Source of the DNA: Poecilobothrus nobilitatus
Taxonomy: Eukaryota > Arthropoda > Insecta > Diptera > Dolichopodidae
Length of the DNA stretch: 64,000 bases
Reading direction: 5' to 3'
NCBI GenBank assembly: GCA_947095535.1
Contig: OX352772.1
Coordinates: 105,945,815 to 106,009,814, forward strand
The position numbers and the translations under genes were made by a program. This document shows positions 21,745-32,532 of this stretch, in pieces (within the stretch, counting starts at the first letter, position 1; the number at the start of each line of letters is the position of its first letter). The notes below the pieces were generated by a model. That model ran no database searches, was not told the DNA's origin, and worked only from the letters and a program-made list of their open reading frames with translations.

Positions 21745-23780
21745 TTTGTAAGTATTGTTTAAAAAATTAAAAAAAACGAGATTTTTACACAAAAAAATGC
21801 ACAAAGTTGCAAAAACAAATACGATTATTAGAAAACAGAAATACACATTTGTTGCTTAAAAAAAAAACGGAATTACTTGAAAATCTTAGCTTTAAAGAAA
21901 ACTATTAAAACTGCAAATTACAAAGATGATTTCACAACTACTATAGATCAAATAGATTACATAAATAATAATGCGAAAACGTTCATTAAAATGCTAGCCA
22001 CACAGCGTTCTGTTCAAAATATTCAATATCCTTCCGATCAACGAAATTTAGCAATGAATATTCACTTCAAATCATGTACATTTCTGCGTGATAGACTAAA
22101 CTTAAATTTACCATCAAATCCTTCTATTTACAGATGAACACCCATTAAGCATTTAACGGCTGGATTAAATAAACCAATTTTGGATGCTTTATCTGAAAAA
22201 ATTAAAATATTAGAAATTTGTGGTAAACAGGTTTCATTAATATTTGACGCAATGTCTTGTAGATTGGAATTAAGTTATTCAGAATACCATGATAGGATTA
22301 TAGGACTAGAAGAATTAGGAGAGAACAAATCTTATCCTAAGGTTGCAAAAAAAATATTAGCTTTTATGATTTGAGACGATTTTAGTGATTGGAAAAGCAT
22401 CATAAGTTATTATCCTTCTAAGAATTCAATTACAAGAGATAAACTAGAACCTTTAATAAATAAAAATGTAGAATTTTGAAATCAGATGGGTTTAAAAGTA
22501 AGTTCTATAATTTGTGATCAAGGAAGCAGTAACAGGCGTGCATTCAACCGAATGGAAATATCTAAAGAAAACCTCTTCATTATGTGGAATAATCAAAAAC
22601 ATCACAAAACTTTGTCCAAATTTAACTGATATTCATATTAACCCAAATACGTTTCAAAAGATGAATATAAGACTTGCTACAGAAGTTTTCAGTGCCAGTT
22701 CTGCCGCTGCAATAAAAACTGTTTTAGATCAAGATTTATTTCCTTCAAACATACGTCAGAATGCACTTGCAACTGCCTTACTTTTTGAAAAAATGAATAA
22801 TGTATTTGACTGCTTAAACAGTAAAGTAAGGTACGATAATCTAAATCCACTAAAGTCGGCTTTGGAAAAAAATAATGAGGTTTATAACTTTTTAAACGAT
22901 GTCAAGCTATAATTAATTGCAATTGTCGATGGTTTGTTGCAAACTATAAATGCAGTACTCATGTTATCAAATGATTTTTTGCTGATTCCAAATTGGAAAT
23001 TTCCTACATATTAACAAATAAAAAAAATTCTGATCCAATAGAAACCTTTTGCTTATTTCAAATTGGAAATTTCCTACATGTTAACAAATAAAAAAAATTC
23101 TGATCCTATCTCTAACTATCTGATCCTACAATCTATCTATCCTATCTATCCTATCTGATCCTAATTCTAACCTATACATACATCAAACTTAATGAATTGC
23201 GAAGCTGACGAACATCAATATTTAAAACATAGCGTGAATTTGACATACTCATCTGAACTTCTCTTAGATACAGATATAGATACAGATCAGTTAGCTAATT
23301 CTTTAAATGATTTTGACAGATATATTGAATAAGAGTCATCTGGAAAAGAAAACCTAATAAAGCTGATAGTTGTGAACATTGTTCTAAAATATTACAAAAC
23401 AAAATATTACAAAAAGATACGAAAAATACACCATTATCATCAGAATTATTAATTTTTCACAAAAATCGTTCTACCACATCTGGCTTAAGATTATCAACAG
23501 ATATTTTTTTTCGAATTTGCAAATTTCATCTTCAAATATTCACAAAGTTCATAAAAAAACACATAGAAATTTAAAAGATAAAAGAAACCATCATAAATAT
23601 ATGCATTAATGCAAGTAATGCTAAAGAGGAATTTAAGGAATGCTTTGCTCTTCGAGACTGCTTTTCACACCGAAAACAATGTTTAGATTTTTTAATTCTA
23701 GTAGTTTTAAGAAAATATTGCCTTTGCAAAGTTGAAGAAAGAAGAAGAATCTCAACAAAAGCTGAAAACTAAAATTTATA
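21745..23780 (+). pseudogene. P-element-like transposase, broken
   Basis: A leucine-rich coiled-coil piece precedes 21,877. Transposase blocks follow: 21,877-22,374 (LIFDAMSCRLELSYSEY near 22,215, the region of the first catalytic Asp; then VAKKILAFMI), an in-frame TGA, the SDWKSIISYY block, and SSIICDQGSSNRR near 22,500. After a frameshift, 22,514-22,912 matches the NPNTFQKMNIRLATEVFSAS block. A NCEADE-like remnant lies near 23,200. These are blocks of the P/THAP9 family, RNase H-fold transposases that act as nuclear cut-and-paste enzymes. Several stops and frameshifts make it inactive. The THAP DNA-binding exon is not seen here. Confidence 0.75.
22978..23165. repeat. Tandem duplication and TATC-rich microsatellite inside the P-like element
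   Basis: A ~60-base unit with TTCAAATTGGAAATTTCCTACAT-like sequence is present twice (about 22,985 and 23,055), followed by degenerate CTATCTATCC/CTGATCC repeats to about 23,165. Confidence 0.6.
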
Positions 23781-24370
23781 AAATATATATATGAATAGGT
23801 ATTCTAGAAAAAGGGAATAACTTGATGTTGTATTCAATTATAAAATTCATAATAATTGCATTTTTACATTCATATATATACATATTTCAACAAGAAGACG
23901 AAAAGGTAAAATAAAAATATGAGAAATAAATTATAAATTGTATTTTTTATTAAAATTGTTGTTTCAATTTCGCATTTTTATACTCTAATAGGAATTTATT
24001 ATTCCGGACCATAATTGTTATATTCCATTACTACCAAAAAATAGTGCATCGTTAAACTTTATTTTAATATAACAAATTTATTTTAAATGCATGCCTATAT
24101 CAATATTATATTTGCAAAAGAATATATTCTATTATGCATATATATCACACCATAGCCATACTGACCATACATATATTGTAGGCTATGCATACAATTATAA
24201 TCTTTTTTGCTGAAAAAAAAAATTATAATACTTGCATATGCATACCTACACGTCACACGTAAGATAAAAGCAAATAAAAATAACTATATTATAATTCTGT
24301 TTTTGAACTGTAAAACCAATTTATGATTTTTTATTGCTTATGATTTTTTAATCGTTTATATATTCTAGTT

Positions 24371-24643
24371 CTAGTGTTTCTGGCATAGGTACGCTCGGGT
24401 ATAGCATGTGACATCATATGAAATTAAAATTTCGTCATTATTGATTGAAATATTTTTTATTTTGTTAGCGAATTCGAATGAGTTTTTTACTGATAAATCT
24501 GGGGGCTTGGGAAGTTTTTTGAATTCGTTTACCAGCAATTTTGAAATTTCATATGATAGTGATTGCATGTTTGATATGATTGGCCGCATTTTATTGCCAG
24601 ATTTATGTATTTTGCATAACCCATATTGTTTTGGAATTTTCAA
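24371..24643 (-). pseudogene. Penelope-like reverse transcriptase fragment
   Basis: About 90 residues in one open frame: YGLCKIHKSGNKMRPIIS near the start, then LSYEISKLLV, NSFEFANKIK and ISYDVT. These match the fingers/palm start of Penelope-like reverse transcriptases (PxxYGLPKIHK and LRPIVS blocks). The catalytic YxDD block and the GIY-YIG endonuclease are absent. It lies just outside the right arm of the P-like element. Confidence 0.7.
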
Positions 24644-24944
24644 CCCCTAATTCAATAATTTTGTAATAATAATTTTCGATATAAATAGAAGTGTTTGTAA
24701 TTGAAATGCATAATTATTTAAATTAAATAAATTAAAATAATTATGCATTTCAATTACATATAATGCTGTAATAAATACAGCATTAAATAAATGCTGAAGA
24801 TGGTATTTTAAATACCGCAATGCATCCAGATAAATTATTTAAAAAAAAAAAAAAATTGTATTCAAACAAAAATTAACAAGTTAAACCCTAAAAGGTGGAC
24901 AAAATTTAGCGATTAAAAAATCATAAAAAAAAAAAAAATAAATA
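24644..24944. other. AT-rich spacer
   Basis: Contains an inverted ATTTCAATTACA/GCATAATTATTTAA palindromic area near 24,695-24,760. No gene is seen. Confidence 0.4.
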
Positions 24945-25325
24945 AAAATAAACCAAATTTTTTTCCCAACTTAATCTAGAAAAAGCTTTTAAACGTAGTG
25001 GTAGGAAGCTTTTCATACAGTTGAAACATCTATATGCTAATTTGTCTATGATTATACTACTAAACGATAAGTTTTTTTTAAATTTAATTTAAAACATAAC
25101 TTTTACTTAACGTAGAAGTTTTCTACATAATAAATTTTTATGAAATGAATACTTTGTTAATTATACTAAACGATAAGCTTTTTTAAATTTCAAATTAAAC
25201 AGTCATGCTTTAATTAACGTAAAAGTTTTGTACATATTGAGCTTTTGTGAAGTGAATACTTTATTAATTATATTAAACGTTTAGCTTTATTTAAATTTTA
25301 ATTTAAAACATAACTTTTACCAAGA
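24945..25325 (-). repeat. Inverted repeat arm (mate at 19,225-19,715)
   Basis: Reads as the reverse of the left arm: CCCAACTTAATCTAG, GGTAGGAAGCTTTTCATACAG, TTGAAACATC, then AAACGATAAGCTTT and AAAGTTTTGTACAT words in inverse order. Together the arms enclose DINE copy D, the P-like element and the Penelope fragment. Confidence 0.5.
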
Positions 25326-25865
25326 CCTAAGTAAACAGGCCAAGAACTGAAAACACATGAATGTAGTTGTGAAAGAATTGCAATCGATTCTCACGTATTG
25401 CGCGTATGAATAATTTAATAATTGATGTGAGCCTCGATTATAACCATATAAGCGTATACGAAATTTTAAAGAATGAAAGTAGTCTCGACGTATACTATTA
25501 CGATATTGAGGCAATTTATCTTAAGAAGCTTTTAAAATAAAAAATTTAAAGGAAGACAATTTTTTAAATGCATATTTATGAATGAAAATATTATATTTTA
25601 AAATATCTTTCTTTAATGAATTACGTAAAAAAGATGCGACTTTAATTTTTCCTTTGGACCAAATTGAATAAAGTAAATGGTTTTTGTGTTATTTCAAGAT
25701 TTATAGTCGGCCCCCTATTTTTTCCATAAGACTGCGTGTAAATTTGTTAAAAGCTGGCCCCTTATTAAACTTTTACTCTCTGCACTTCATGGCCTGATAA
25801 TTGATGTGAGTCTCGCTTTTACTTAATGTAAAAGATAACTAAAACATAATTTTTACTTAAAAGAG
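25326..25865. other. Spacer with a short direct repeat
   Basis: ATAATTGATGTGAG(C/T)CTCG occurs at about 25,419 and 25,797. No gene is supported. Confidence 0.4.
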
Positions 25866-26155
25866 TAGTATAAATATGGGGTTTCTGCGTAAGTCAGATG
25901 ACGTAGTAAAATTTTTGACAGATGTGAATTATGAGGCGTATTACGGAATAGAATTGTTGGAGTGGTATTATGAAATTGGGATGACGATTGAGTGTGATGG
26001 TTGAGATATGGGTGTGAGTCGGTTCTGAGGGTGAGTTGGGGGTATTGGGTCGTGGTTTGTTTGGGTGTGACAGGAGATTTGTTGGGGGTAGCAGGGCTGC
26101 TGGTTGCTGATGTGTGGTTGTTTGGCGTTGGTAGTGGTGGTATGTCTGGCTCATG
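25866..26155 (+). repeat. Polinton 2 left terminal region with G-rich tract
   Basis: TIR-like words in the same order as the right end (see element entry), followed at about 25,940-26,150 by a strongly G/T-biased plus strand with runs such as GAGTTGGGGGTATTGGG. The proline/threonine-rich open frame on the other strand is a by-product of this bias. Confidence 0.5.
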
Positions 26156-26673
26156 GCCGTCCGTCTAATATTATATCCCCAATATGTATAGCTGTGATGG
26201 TAATGAAAATGAAATTATGAATCAAAGAAACACAAAAATCAAATATGCATCAAATACACGTGCATAACTAGGAAGACATGTGGGCTCGAAACCTCATAGC
26301 TTTATTGATAGCAGGTACCCGAGCAGGCGCCCTGTACTAAGTTACTGAAAACAAGTACAAAGTTGTAGGAGACCGAAATTTTTTTTTGTTTGATAGACCT
26401 ATAGTTGTGTGAGATTAAAAAAAAACTTTTGAAAGTAATTATGTGATAAGGAAAATAAAGAATATGGTAATAATTTTATTAAAATGTGAATGAAAAAATT
26501 TTTAGTGATAAGAAATAATGTTTGCGGTTTTTTGTTTGAAATTTAGAAAAAGAATCTCTTATCTGTATTAATAATATATAATATTTAAAAATGCTCAACA
26601 AATTTTTAAAGTTGTAAAATAAAAATCTGAAATGACTTCAAACAGTCAAATATGTGTATAGATACTACAAAGT
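26156..26673. other. AT-rich left subterminal region of Polinton 2
   Basis: No gene. Near 26,495-26,535 the words AATGAAAAAATTTT, GATAAGAAA and TTTGCGGTTTT recur inverted near 55,020-55,080, next to polymerase B, supporting that both are subterminal parts of one element. Confidence 0.45.
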
Positions 26674-26973
26674 TTATTCATTTATTTTTAGTGTTTTTCG
26701 ATATTTACATTTTTTTTCTTGAAATTTCTTTACAATTTTACCTAATCGTAATAGGCATATCTTAGGAAATTTGATTGAACTCTGAGTAAGTAAATCCGTC
26801 CATTTGTCATCTTTATCTTCTGTCAATGTATTGAATTGGATCAATGTTGACTCAGCATAATTTCTCAAAAAATTTATATGATATTGAATTTCACGTCTAT
26901 ATTTTCTTCTAAAATTTTTTTTATTTTTAAGAAAAAATTTATTAAATACGATAAGTGTTCTTGCAAACTCCAT
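26674..26973 (-). CDS. Unrecognised small basic protein, 99 aa
   Basis: An intact frame from ATG 26973, rich in Lys and Arg (KNKKNFRRKYRREI near residue 16 and a basic C-terminus), helical in look, no zinc motif or membrane segment. Not recognised. It lies outside the integrase at the left end of Polinton 2, in the same direction. A basic protein at this place could bind DNA or package it, but that is inference from charge only. It may also be chance coding. Confidence 0.4.
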   Translation of the reverse strand: MEFARTLIVFNKFFLKNKKNFRRKYRREIQYHINFLRNYAESTLIQFNTLTEDKDDKWTDLLTQSSIKFPKICLLRLGKIVKKFQEKKCKYRKTLKINE

Positions 26974-27320
26974 TGTATGTTTAAAACTAAAGAAAACTAA
27001 TTAAGCCGTTAATTTAGAAATAAAATATGAAAATGCTGAGAATTAACTAAATCTTCTGTGGGTAGGAGTGTTAAGGTGTTGATAAAAATCTATTAAGAAA
27101 GGTATACGACACTTGGTAAGTTTATGAATCTATTATGTTAAGGTTCGATCCCAGAGAAGATTTTTTAAAATTATAATGGTAGATACAGAATATAAATCTG
27201 ATTTCATTGTAATTGATTTACGAACAGTCAAACAGGATCCATCATATCCAATGGAAATTCATTAAAAACAAAAACAAAAATGTAATTAAAATAATATGAA
27301 ATAAACAAATTTTTTTCTTT
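26974..27320. other. Spacer between small ORF and integrase 3' end
   Basis: No gene supported apart from a possible short C-terminal extension of the integrase frame to about 27,235. Confidence 0.4.
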
Positions 27321-28203
27321 ATCAGTTTTATTAATCCATGAATTGTGAGCGGATGAGAATCAAAGCCATTTTACAAAAACCTTATTATCTTTACTTTTAA
27401 TAACTTTTTCAACTAAATAAATATTATTATGTTTAGATTTAAGCAACTCATGCTCATAGAAGCTTCCTTGTATGTGTTGACCTTGATAATCTTCCAGTAA
27501 ATATGTGACAGGGTTAGTGATTTGAACTTTTCTTATCTTAAATAATTCAGTTGTCCAATTTGGGGTGTAGCCTTTTAATCATTAATCATATTTTGTATTT
27601 TCCGGGTAAAGCTAATTTTATGTGATTATATACAGTTTTAAGTAAATTTTTAGCATTATCTTTATTGACATCAGATGGTCGTTTCTGAATTGTTCGATGT
27701 TTAGTGTTGTTATATTGTTTAACTTGTTCTGCAATTAGATTAATCCATTTATAATTTCCATTAAAACTAAATTCTTTCCACATCTTTTCTTTTAAAGTTC
27801 TATTAAAACGTTCTACAATAGAGGCTTTTAATATGCTAAATGTTGAATAATGGTTTATATGATATTTATCCATTAAATTTTTGAATATTTTATTAAAAAA
27901 TTCTTTCCCATCATCGGTTTGCAAGTTTTGCGGATATCTTTTAGAATTTGCAAAAATATTTTGCATTGCTTGTGTGACGTTCTCTGAAGTTTTTGTTTTT
28001 ATAGGGATTGCCCATGCATACTTAGAAAAGGTGTCAATTACAGTTAATAAAAATTTAAAACCTTTGTTTTCTTTAGCATATGAACCCATTTCTACTAAAT
28101 CAGCTTGCCACAGATCATTAAATCCCTTAATTATTACTCTACGTCGTTTAAAATTCCTCCGAGCTGGCTTATGCACTTCATCGACATCCTCTCTTTTACT
28201 CAT
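27321..28203 (-). pseudogene. Polinton integrase with C-terminal chromodomain, frameshifted
   Basis: A retrovirus-like DDE integrase that would insert the element. From ATG 28203: HKPARRNF, then D1 in LWQADLVEM (residue ~35), D2 in LQTDDGKEF (~98) and E in SIVERFNRTL (~133). The catalytic triad is complete. The frame stops at 27,586 after a small deletion/frameshift. The C-terminal part continues in another minus frame from about 27,575 to 27,321: GYTPNWTTELF (SH3-like part), YLLEDYQG, then a chromodomain YLVEKVIKSKDNKVFVKWL with an in-frame TGA where G is expected, and NSWI. The N-terminal zinc-binding part seen in some relatives is not visible. Otherwise it is well preserved. Confidence 0.88.
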
Positions 28204-28289
28204 TTTAAATAAAACAAAAATAAATTTTCAATACCACAAAATATATTCTTTATTTATTTACATATATATAATATAACAATATTAGAAAT

Positions 28290-28590
28290 TTTTTTATTTT
28301 TTTTCTATTCTTCTGTATAATTCCATCAATTTTGTACATTTTAACATATAAGTTTCTGCAGAAAAGCAAGGACAAGTATCAGGTTGTGGTGTCCTCTAGT
28401 GAATATGGACATATATCCCAATGATATCTATATTCTTTTGTTTCAATTTGAATAGAATTTTGAAATAATTTCAAAAATTTGAAATGTCTTTTTGACTCTT
28501 CATAATGCTCTTCTAGTAAAATATCCTCATACTTGTTTAAAAATTTGTTTTTAAGAATATCCGATTTGATGTATATCCATTTTGGAAATT
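28290..28590 (-). pseudogene. Possible small unrecognised gene
   Basis: A minus-strand reading contains ILKNKFLNKYEDILLEEHYE and further on HWDICPYSLED, then a TGA. After a frame change CPCFSAETYMLKCTKLMELY follows. The Cys/His spacing could be a zinc-binding end. There is no ATG in a good position. Not recognised; the consistent coding look and its place between integrase and the next gene are the only support. Confidence 0.35.
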
Positions 28591-28609
28591 AAATGAAAAC
28601 TAACCACAA

Positions 28610-29104
28610 TTAATTCTTTGAATTATTAATTAAATCTAATGCTGATTGCGCTTTAGCTTCAGCGTTTTGTAGTCGTGTATTAATAAATCCAATTGGTTTT
28701 TTAACTTGAAATTCAATAAAATCATTCATTTTTGAAAATTTTTCATTTAACATAGCAGAAAATTTGATGTGGATATTCTCTAAATTATCTTGCATTTTTT
28801 CTAAAATTCTTAATTTTTTTTCTGCTAATTTAAGTTCTATAGATATTGCTGTCTCTGTATGTTCAAACATTTCTCCTATGTAGTTTTTTATTAATTCTTT
28901 GTGAAAGAAAATTTGGTTATTCACAAATGTTTGCGTTGCTGCATCATTTCCGTTAACTGGTTCTTGAACATTTTATAAAATTTTGTTATTTAAATCATAA
29001 TTTCCTTCGGAAGTTAATTTGAAACCTATACCGGGAGGACCTTGAGTATGTAATTTTCTAGAAGTAGATGAAGTCATACTACGTCCAAACTTATCTAGCG
29101 GCAT
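28610..29104 (-). pseudogene. Conserved Polinton protein starting MPLDKFGR, one stop
   Basis: The minus-strand frame from ATG 29104 begins MPLDKFGRSM and has GPPGIGFKLTSEGNYDLNNK, the signature start of a conserved Maverick/adintovirus protein of unknown function found next to the ATPase. An in-frame TAA near 28,976 breaks it, after which the same frame continues VNGNDAATQTFVNNQ and a long helical, coiled-coil-like C-terminus (ELKLAEKKLRILEKMQDN) to 28,610. Apart from that one stop the gene appears complete at about 164 residues. The coiled coil suggests a structural or assembly role (inference). Confidence 0.7.
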
Positions 29105-29135
29105 TCTGATTTTTACTGATTGCTAATGTAAAATG

Positions 29136-30102
29136 TTATTGAATTATATTTGCTTCTCTCAATTCTTCAATTATAGATACAATTTCATTGTTATGATTAT
29201 TGTTATCAGCTGTTTCTGATGCAATTAAAAGCCTTAATCTATCAACTAACTCATTAGGATCATCCCAATAAATATATTGATTTGATTGATTTGTAAAATT
29301 TAATTGAGTTCTTGGTGAAAAAGATTTAAGTAAAAAGTTAGTAAAATTTTTTTTTGAATAACTTGACCCAGTTTTTTTTATGTCTAGTGTTGTTCATGTA
29401 ATTTTCTTAATATATTCTTATATTTAAAACCTTTATTCCCTTTTATTTGTTCTAAATGATTATAATTTCTTCTATGTGCATTTGTTTTGTTAAGTATTTG
29501 ATGGTATGTACTTAAATCACTTTCAGTATAGTTTATAGATTTTTTTAAAAATATTAATTCATATAGATTATTAGTTCCATCAAAAACTTCATTATCAATC
29601 AATATATTTTTACTAATTTCATCTATTTTGAAATTAGCATTCCCAAGTTTTCGAACATTTAATGACGCATCAAAATAGGAGCCATATGACTTATCAAGTT
29701 CTGACTTGTTAAAAACAGGAAATTGTGAAATTGATGATTCGTCACTGAAATTATCAAATATAGATGGTGTTTTCAATTTTATAGTATTCGGTGTTGAAGT
29801 TTTAAATTTACTGTAAGCATTACTTTTGTTGCAAAGTGTTTTAGTTTCCTGCATGAATGAAGTCATTGATCTAGTGTTGTTATCATCATCATCAGGCGAT
29901 TTAATTTCAGGTTTGATAAAGTTACCTGAAAATTGTTGTTGTTGTTTAACAACATTCGTTAATTCTTTCAATGGTTTTATAATTGGAGTAAATGCTTCTT
30001 CTCGATTATGATCTTCTGATAGCTTTGCAACTTTTAAAGATTGAAATTTTTTTTTAAACTTTTTCGAGTTTTAATTAAATTTTTCATAAGTTGTTCATCC
30101 AT
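29136..30102 (-). pseudogene. Conserved Polinton protein of unknown function, two frameshifts
   Basis: Starts at ATG 30102 (MDEQLMKNLIKTRK). A frameshift in a 9-base A run near 30,047-30,055 moves the frame, which then runs through acidic and Ser-rich low-complexity sequence to the conserved core: YGSYFDASLNVRKLGNANFKID, then NNLYELIFLKK, LSTYHQILNKTNAHRR. The frame stops at 29,384. In the next frame the C-terminus continues with YIYWDDPNELVDRLRLLIAS and ends IIEELREANII before TAA at 29,136-29,138. The GLYELLF/YxxIL-T-AH/YWDDxxELVDRL pattern is a widespread Maverick gene without known function. The homopolymer shift could be an assembly error. Confidence 0.75.
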
Positions 30103-30206
30103 TTTTAAATATTTATTGATCTGGTTAATTATTAACTGCAAATTATCAACTTAACTGCTCTGTTGCTAACTGCTAACTGCTAAAAGACCTGTACAGTTAG
30201 TAACTG

Positions 30207-30921
30207 TTACCTGCTGACGGACCTATTCTCTTGATTACTAAAATTTAGCAACTGTATCAACATTTTTTCTATAGCGACCATTGTTTAAACTGCTAGCTTT
30301 ATCAATTAATAGAAAACCCTAATTATCATTCCAGCAGCATGCATTAAATTTTTTAAAATCAATGTAAGACATATCAGAATTTACATGATCGTTATAGATA
30401 TGTTTTAAATTTAAATCATCTTGCTTGAATATAAGCAAAAAGTTTGCATTATCTCTAACTAAATGCTTTGGAATTTTTGTATAGGATTGACATAAATAGA
30501 AGCTATCTACTCCTTGATGACGCCCCATACAAAAATAGGCTCTTATATTATCTTGCTTATCGCAAGCTACGTCATCAAATATAAATATTGAGTTTGGTTG
30601 AGAGTCTGATGTATTAATTACATCAACATTATTTAAAAATTCATTATATCCCATTCCTTTGATTGGCTTTATTAGTTTTTTTAAATATTCATATTTAGGT
30701 TGATGCAATGATTTTGAGTAAATATATATATTTTGAAATTTAAGCCCTTTTGGATCTAGCAGCATACTCATCATAACATTTGTTTTACCACAATTTGACG
30801 GTCCAACTATTAATTCTCTTATACTATTTGCAAAGAATTCTCCATGTTTTTTTATTGTTTTCTTAGAATTTTGATCAAAATTTTTTACTTTTAACGGGTT
30901 ATCTACTTTTATAAATTTCAT
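30207..30921 (-). pseudogene. Genome-packaging ATPase (FtsK/HerA type), one nonsense codon
   Basis: Powers DNA entry into capsids in Polintons and related viruses. From ATG 30921: the P-loop in LIVGPSNCGKTNVMM (residue ~38-52) and the Walker B region SIFIFDDVACDK (~112), then FCMGRHQGVDSFYLCQSY, a typical packaging-ATPase sensor region. The first frame ends at 30,319 after CCWNDN with a TAG, where the family has an aromatic residue. In the same frame the usual C-terminus continues (GFLLIDKASSLNNGRYRK). All catalytic motifs are intact, so damage is limited to the end. It is divergent with the PLA2 gene and shares a ~100-base intergenic region with it. Confidence 0.88.
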
Positions 30922-31021
30922 CTTTAAACTAGTAGAAGAATCGTTGTTTTAAATCATATTAATGGGTTTCTTTGAAAGATGTTTAGTATTTGATTAACTT
31001 CCTTAAACTAAACTACAAATC

Positions 31022-31467
31022 ATGCCTGACAATAATAAATATTCAAATAGTAATAAAAATCTGTTAAAAGAAGAGGAGTTGTTAATTCTATAATAAATAA
31101 ATTGCCATTTGAAGCTCATTTACCTGGTTATAATTATTATGGACCTGGAACAAAGCTGGAAAAACGATTAGCCCGAGGTGATAAAGGAATTAATAGTTTA
31201 GATGGGGATTGTCGTGATCATGACATAGCATATTCTCAAAATACTGATCAAAATAAACGTCATATAGCTGATAAGATGCTTGCAGAAAGAGCTTGGTAAA
31301 GAGTCAAAGCTAAAGATTCTGGTTTAGGAGAAAAAGCAAATGCTCTTTTAGTTACAAACGCTATGAAAGCTAAAGTTAAATTCGGTATGGGGTTGAAAAA
31401 GAAAACCGTAAAAAAACAAAAACAACAAAAAAAACAGAATAAAACAAAAACAGAAAAAAACAATTGA
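31022..31467 (+). pseudogene. Parvovirus-type phospholipase A2 domain protein, damaged
   Basis: ATG 31022 opens a short Asn-rich leader. A one-base shift near 31,080 is needed to enter the conserved frame: LPGYNYYGPGTKLEKR holds the calcium loop (YxGPG), and LDGDCRDHDIAYS holds the HD catalytic dyad. A TAA follows AERAW at 31,297, after which the same frame runs through NAMKAKVKFGMG to a Lys/Gln-rich end at 31,467. Secreted-type PLA2 domains of this kind help incoming particles cross endosomal membranes in parvoviruses; the same module is known in adintovirus-like Polintons. Order before the pX-like gene is standard for the group. Confidence 0.85.
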
Positions 31468-31856
31468 AAAATGTTATAAAAGAAGCAAAAACAGCAGTTC
31501 AGGCTTTAAAAAAGCCCATGAATGATGGAAATATTATAAAAATTGCTTTGCATGCAGCTCGAAAACTTTCAAAAGTAATACTTAAAAACTTTCGAATTAT
31601 TCCAGTGCCTAAAATTGGTGGTATTTTACCTTTAATTCCAATATTTGCAGGCTTATCAGCTGTTGGAGCACTTACAGGTGGCGCTGGAGGAATAGCTAAG
31701 GCTGTAAATGATGCTAAAAGTGCGCAAAATCAGTTAAAAGAAAGTGAACGTCATAATAAAATGATGGAAGCAATAGCATTAAAAGGGGGTAATGGATTAC
31801 ACTTAAAACCATATGAAAAAGGGTTGGGTCTTTATTTGAACCCAAAAAACTATTAA
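31464..31856 (+). CDS. Adenovirus pX-like core protein homologue
   Basis: About 130 residues, starting directly at or by continuation from the preceding PLA2 gene (no good ATG before 31,471, so it may be the C-terminal part of one longer protein). Features: a Lys-rich N-terminus, PVPKIGGILPLIPIFAG, then a Gly/Ala hydrophobic stretch (SAVGALTGGAGGIAKAV) that could insert in or bend membranes, a helical SAQNQLKESERHN segment and an end with LKPYEKGLGLYL. This combination matches the pX-like/minor-capsid protein of arthropod Mavericks. No stop is seen inside. Likely a membrane-active or DNA-condensing virion component (inference from relatives). Confidence 0.72.
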   Translation: MKNVIKEAKTAVQALKKPMNDGNIIKIALHAARKLSKVILKNFRIIPVPKIGGILPLIPIFAGLSAVGALTGGAGGIAKAVNDAKSAQNQLKESERHNKMMEAIALKGGNGLHLKPYEKGLGLYLNPKNY

Positions 31857-31858
31857 AT

Positions 31859-32209
31859 AAGCTACCCAAAAGGCCACTTACAAATTATGATTTAGAAAAA
31901 TTTGGTAAAAAATATTTGAAACATTTTCAAGGGGTTTTTATGAGAGACAATTTACCTGCAAAAAAGCCTTGAAAATTTGAATGTGGTATAATAAATTTAG
32001 ATAATTCTATTGGAAATGGAACACATTGGGTAGCTTATTTTAAAAATGCTGAAATAACGCACTATTTTGATAGTTTTGGGAATTTACGTCCACCATTAGA
32101 AGTAATTAAATATTTAGGTGATAAGCTTGTATATAATTGTAATAAATATCAAAACTTTAATACATATAATTGTGGTCATTTATGTTTAGAATTTTTATTT
32201 AAAAATTAA
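31859..32209 (+). pseudogene. Adenain-like protease of Polinton 2, one TGA
   Basis: The frame reads RPLTNYDLEKFGKK, GVFMRDNLPAKKP, a TGA at 31,970-31,972 where relatives have Trp, then CGIINLDNS, GTHWVAYF (catalytic His), YFDSFGNL (acidic residue) and TYNCGHLCLEFL (nucleophile Cys). It has the same fold and layout as the protease at 1,258-1,713 but belongs to the other Polinton lineage. No clear ATG precedes the conserved part; the start may have been lost or provided by the upstream gene. Apart from the TGA the catalytic core is intact. Confidence 0.83.
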
Positions 32210-32482
32210 AGCAAAATTATCAGTAAATAAAACATAATAAAACAAAAATAATTTTTTTTATTATTAGTTTAGCTTTATTAAAACTAACCTACATTAATAA
32301 TTTTGTTCAAGTTCAAGGTTATTTCTTTCTTTCTATTTGAATAAAAAGAAACATAAAACTATCTGATAAAGAATACTTAGAATTTAGTTATAATACAAGA
32401 AATTTAAAGAAAAATTAGAATTAGAAATATTATATAGGGATCCATTTATTATGATGATGATGATGTATTAGCCTTGAAAATC

Positions 32483-32517
32483 TATAAAAGCAGAATAGAT
32501 TTACGAAATATCTCATT
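32483..32517 (+). promoter_or_regulatory. Core promoter: TATAAAAG plus TCATT for the penton gene
   Basis: TATAAAAG at 32,483-32,490 and TCATT at 32,513-32,517, spacing about 32 bases, with the ATG at 32,533. The 270 bases before it (32,210-32,482) hold no gene. Confidence 0.55.
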
Positions 32518-32532
32518 ATTTCAATCAAAGAC

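Larger units (their letters stand above)
21302..24284 (+). mobile_element. P-element-like (THAP9-like) transposon with long terminal inverted repeats
   Basis: Left arm 21,302-21,560 and right arm 24,068-24,284 are inverted copies: both begin TTTTTATTTGCTTTTA at the outer end, share ATGCATATGCAAGTAT, the poly-T/TCAGCAAAAAAGATTAT segment, and end with GGC(C/A)TGCATTTAAAATAAATTT at the inner side. Between them lies a decayed transposase. The left end abuts the 3' tip of DINE copy D directly. Confidence 0.7.

Noticed and set aside
22980..23165. CRISPR-like array
   Set aside because: Only two units of one duplication and a degenerate microsatellite; no spacers or regular repeat length, and the context is an insect transposon.
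25894..26154. Pro/Thr/His-rich 86-residue frame on the minus strand
   Set aside because: A by-product of the G-rich plus strand in the Polinton terminal region.
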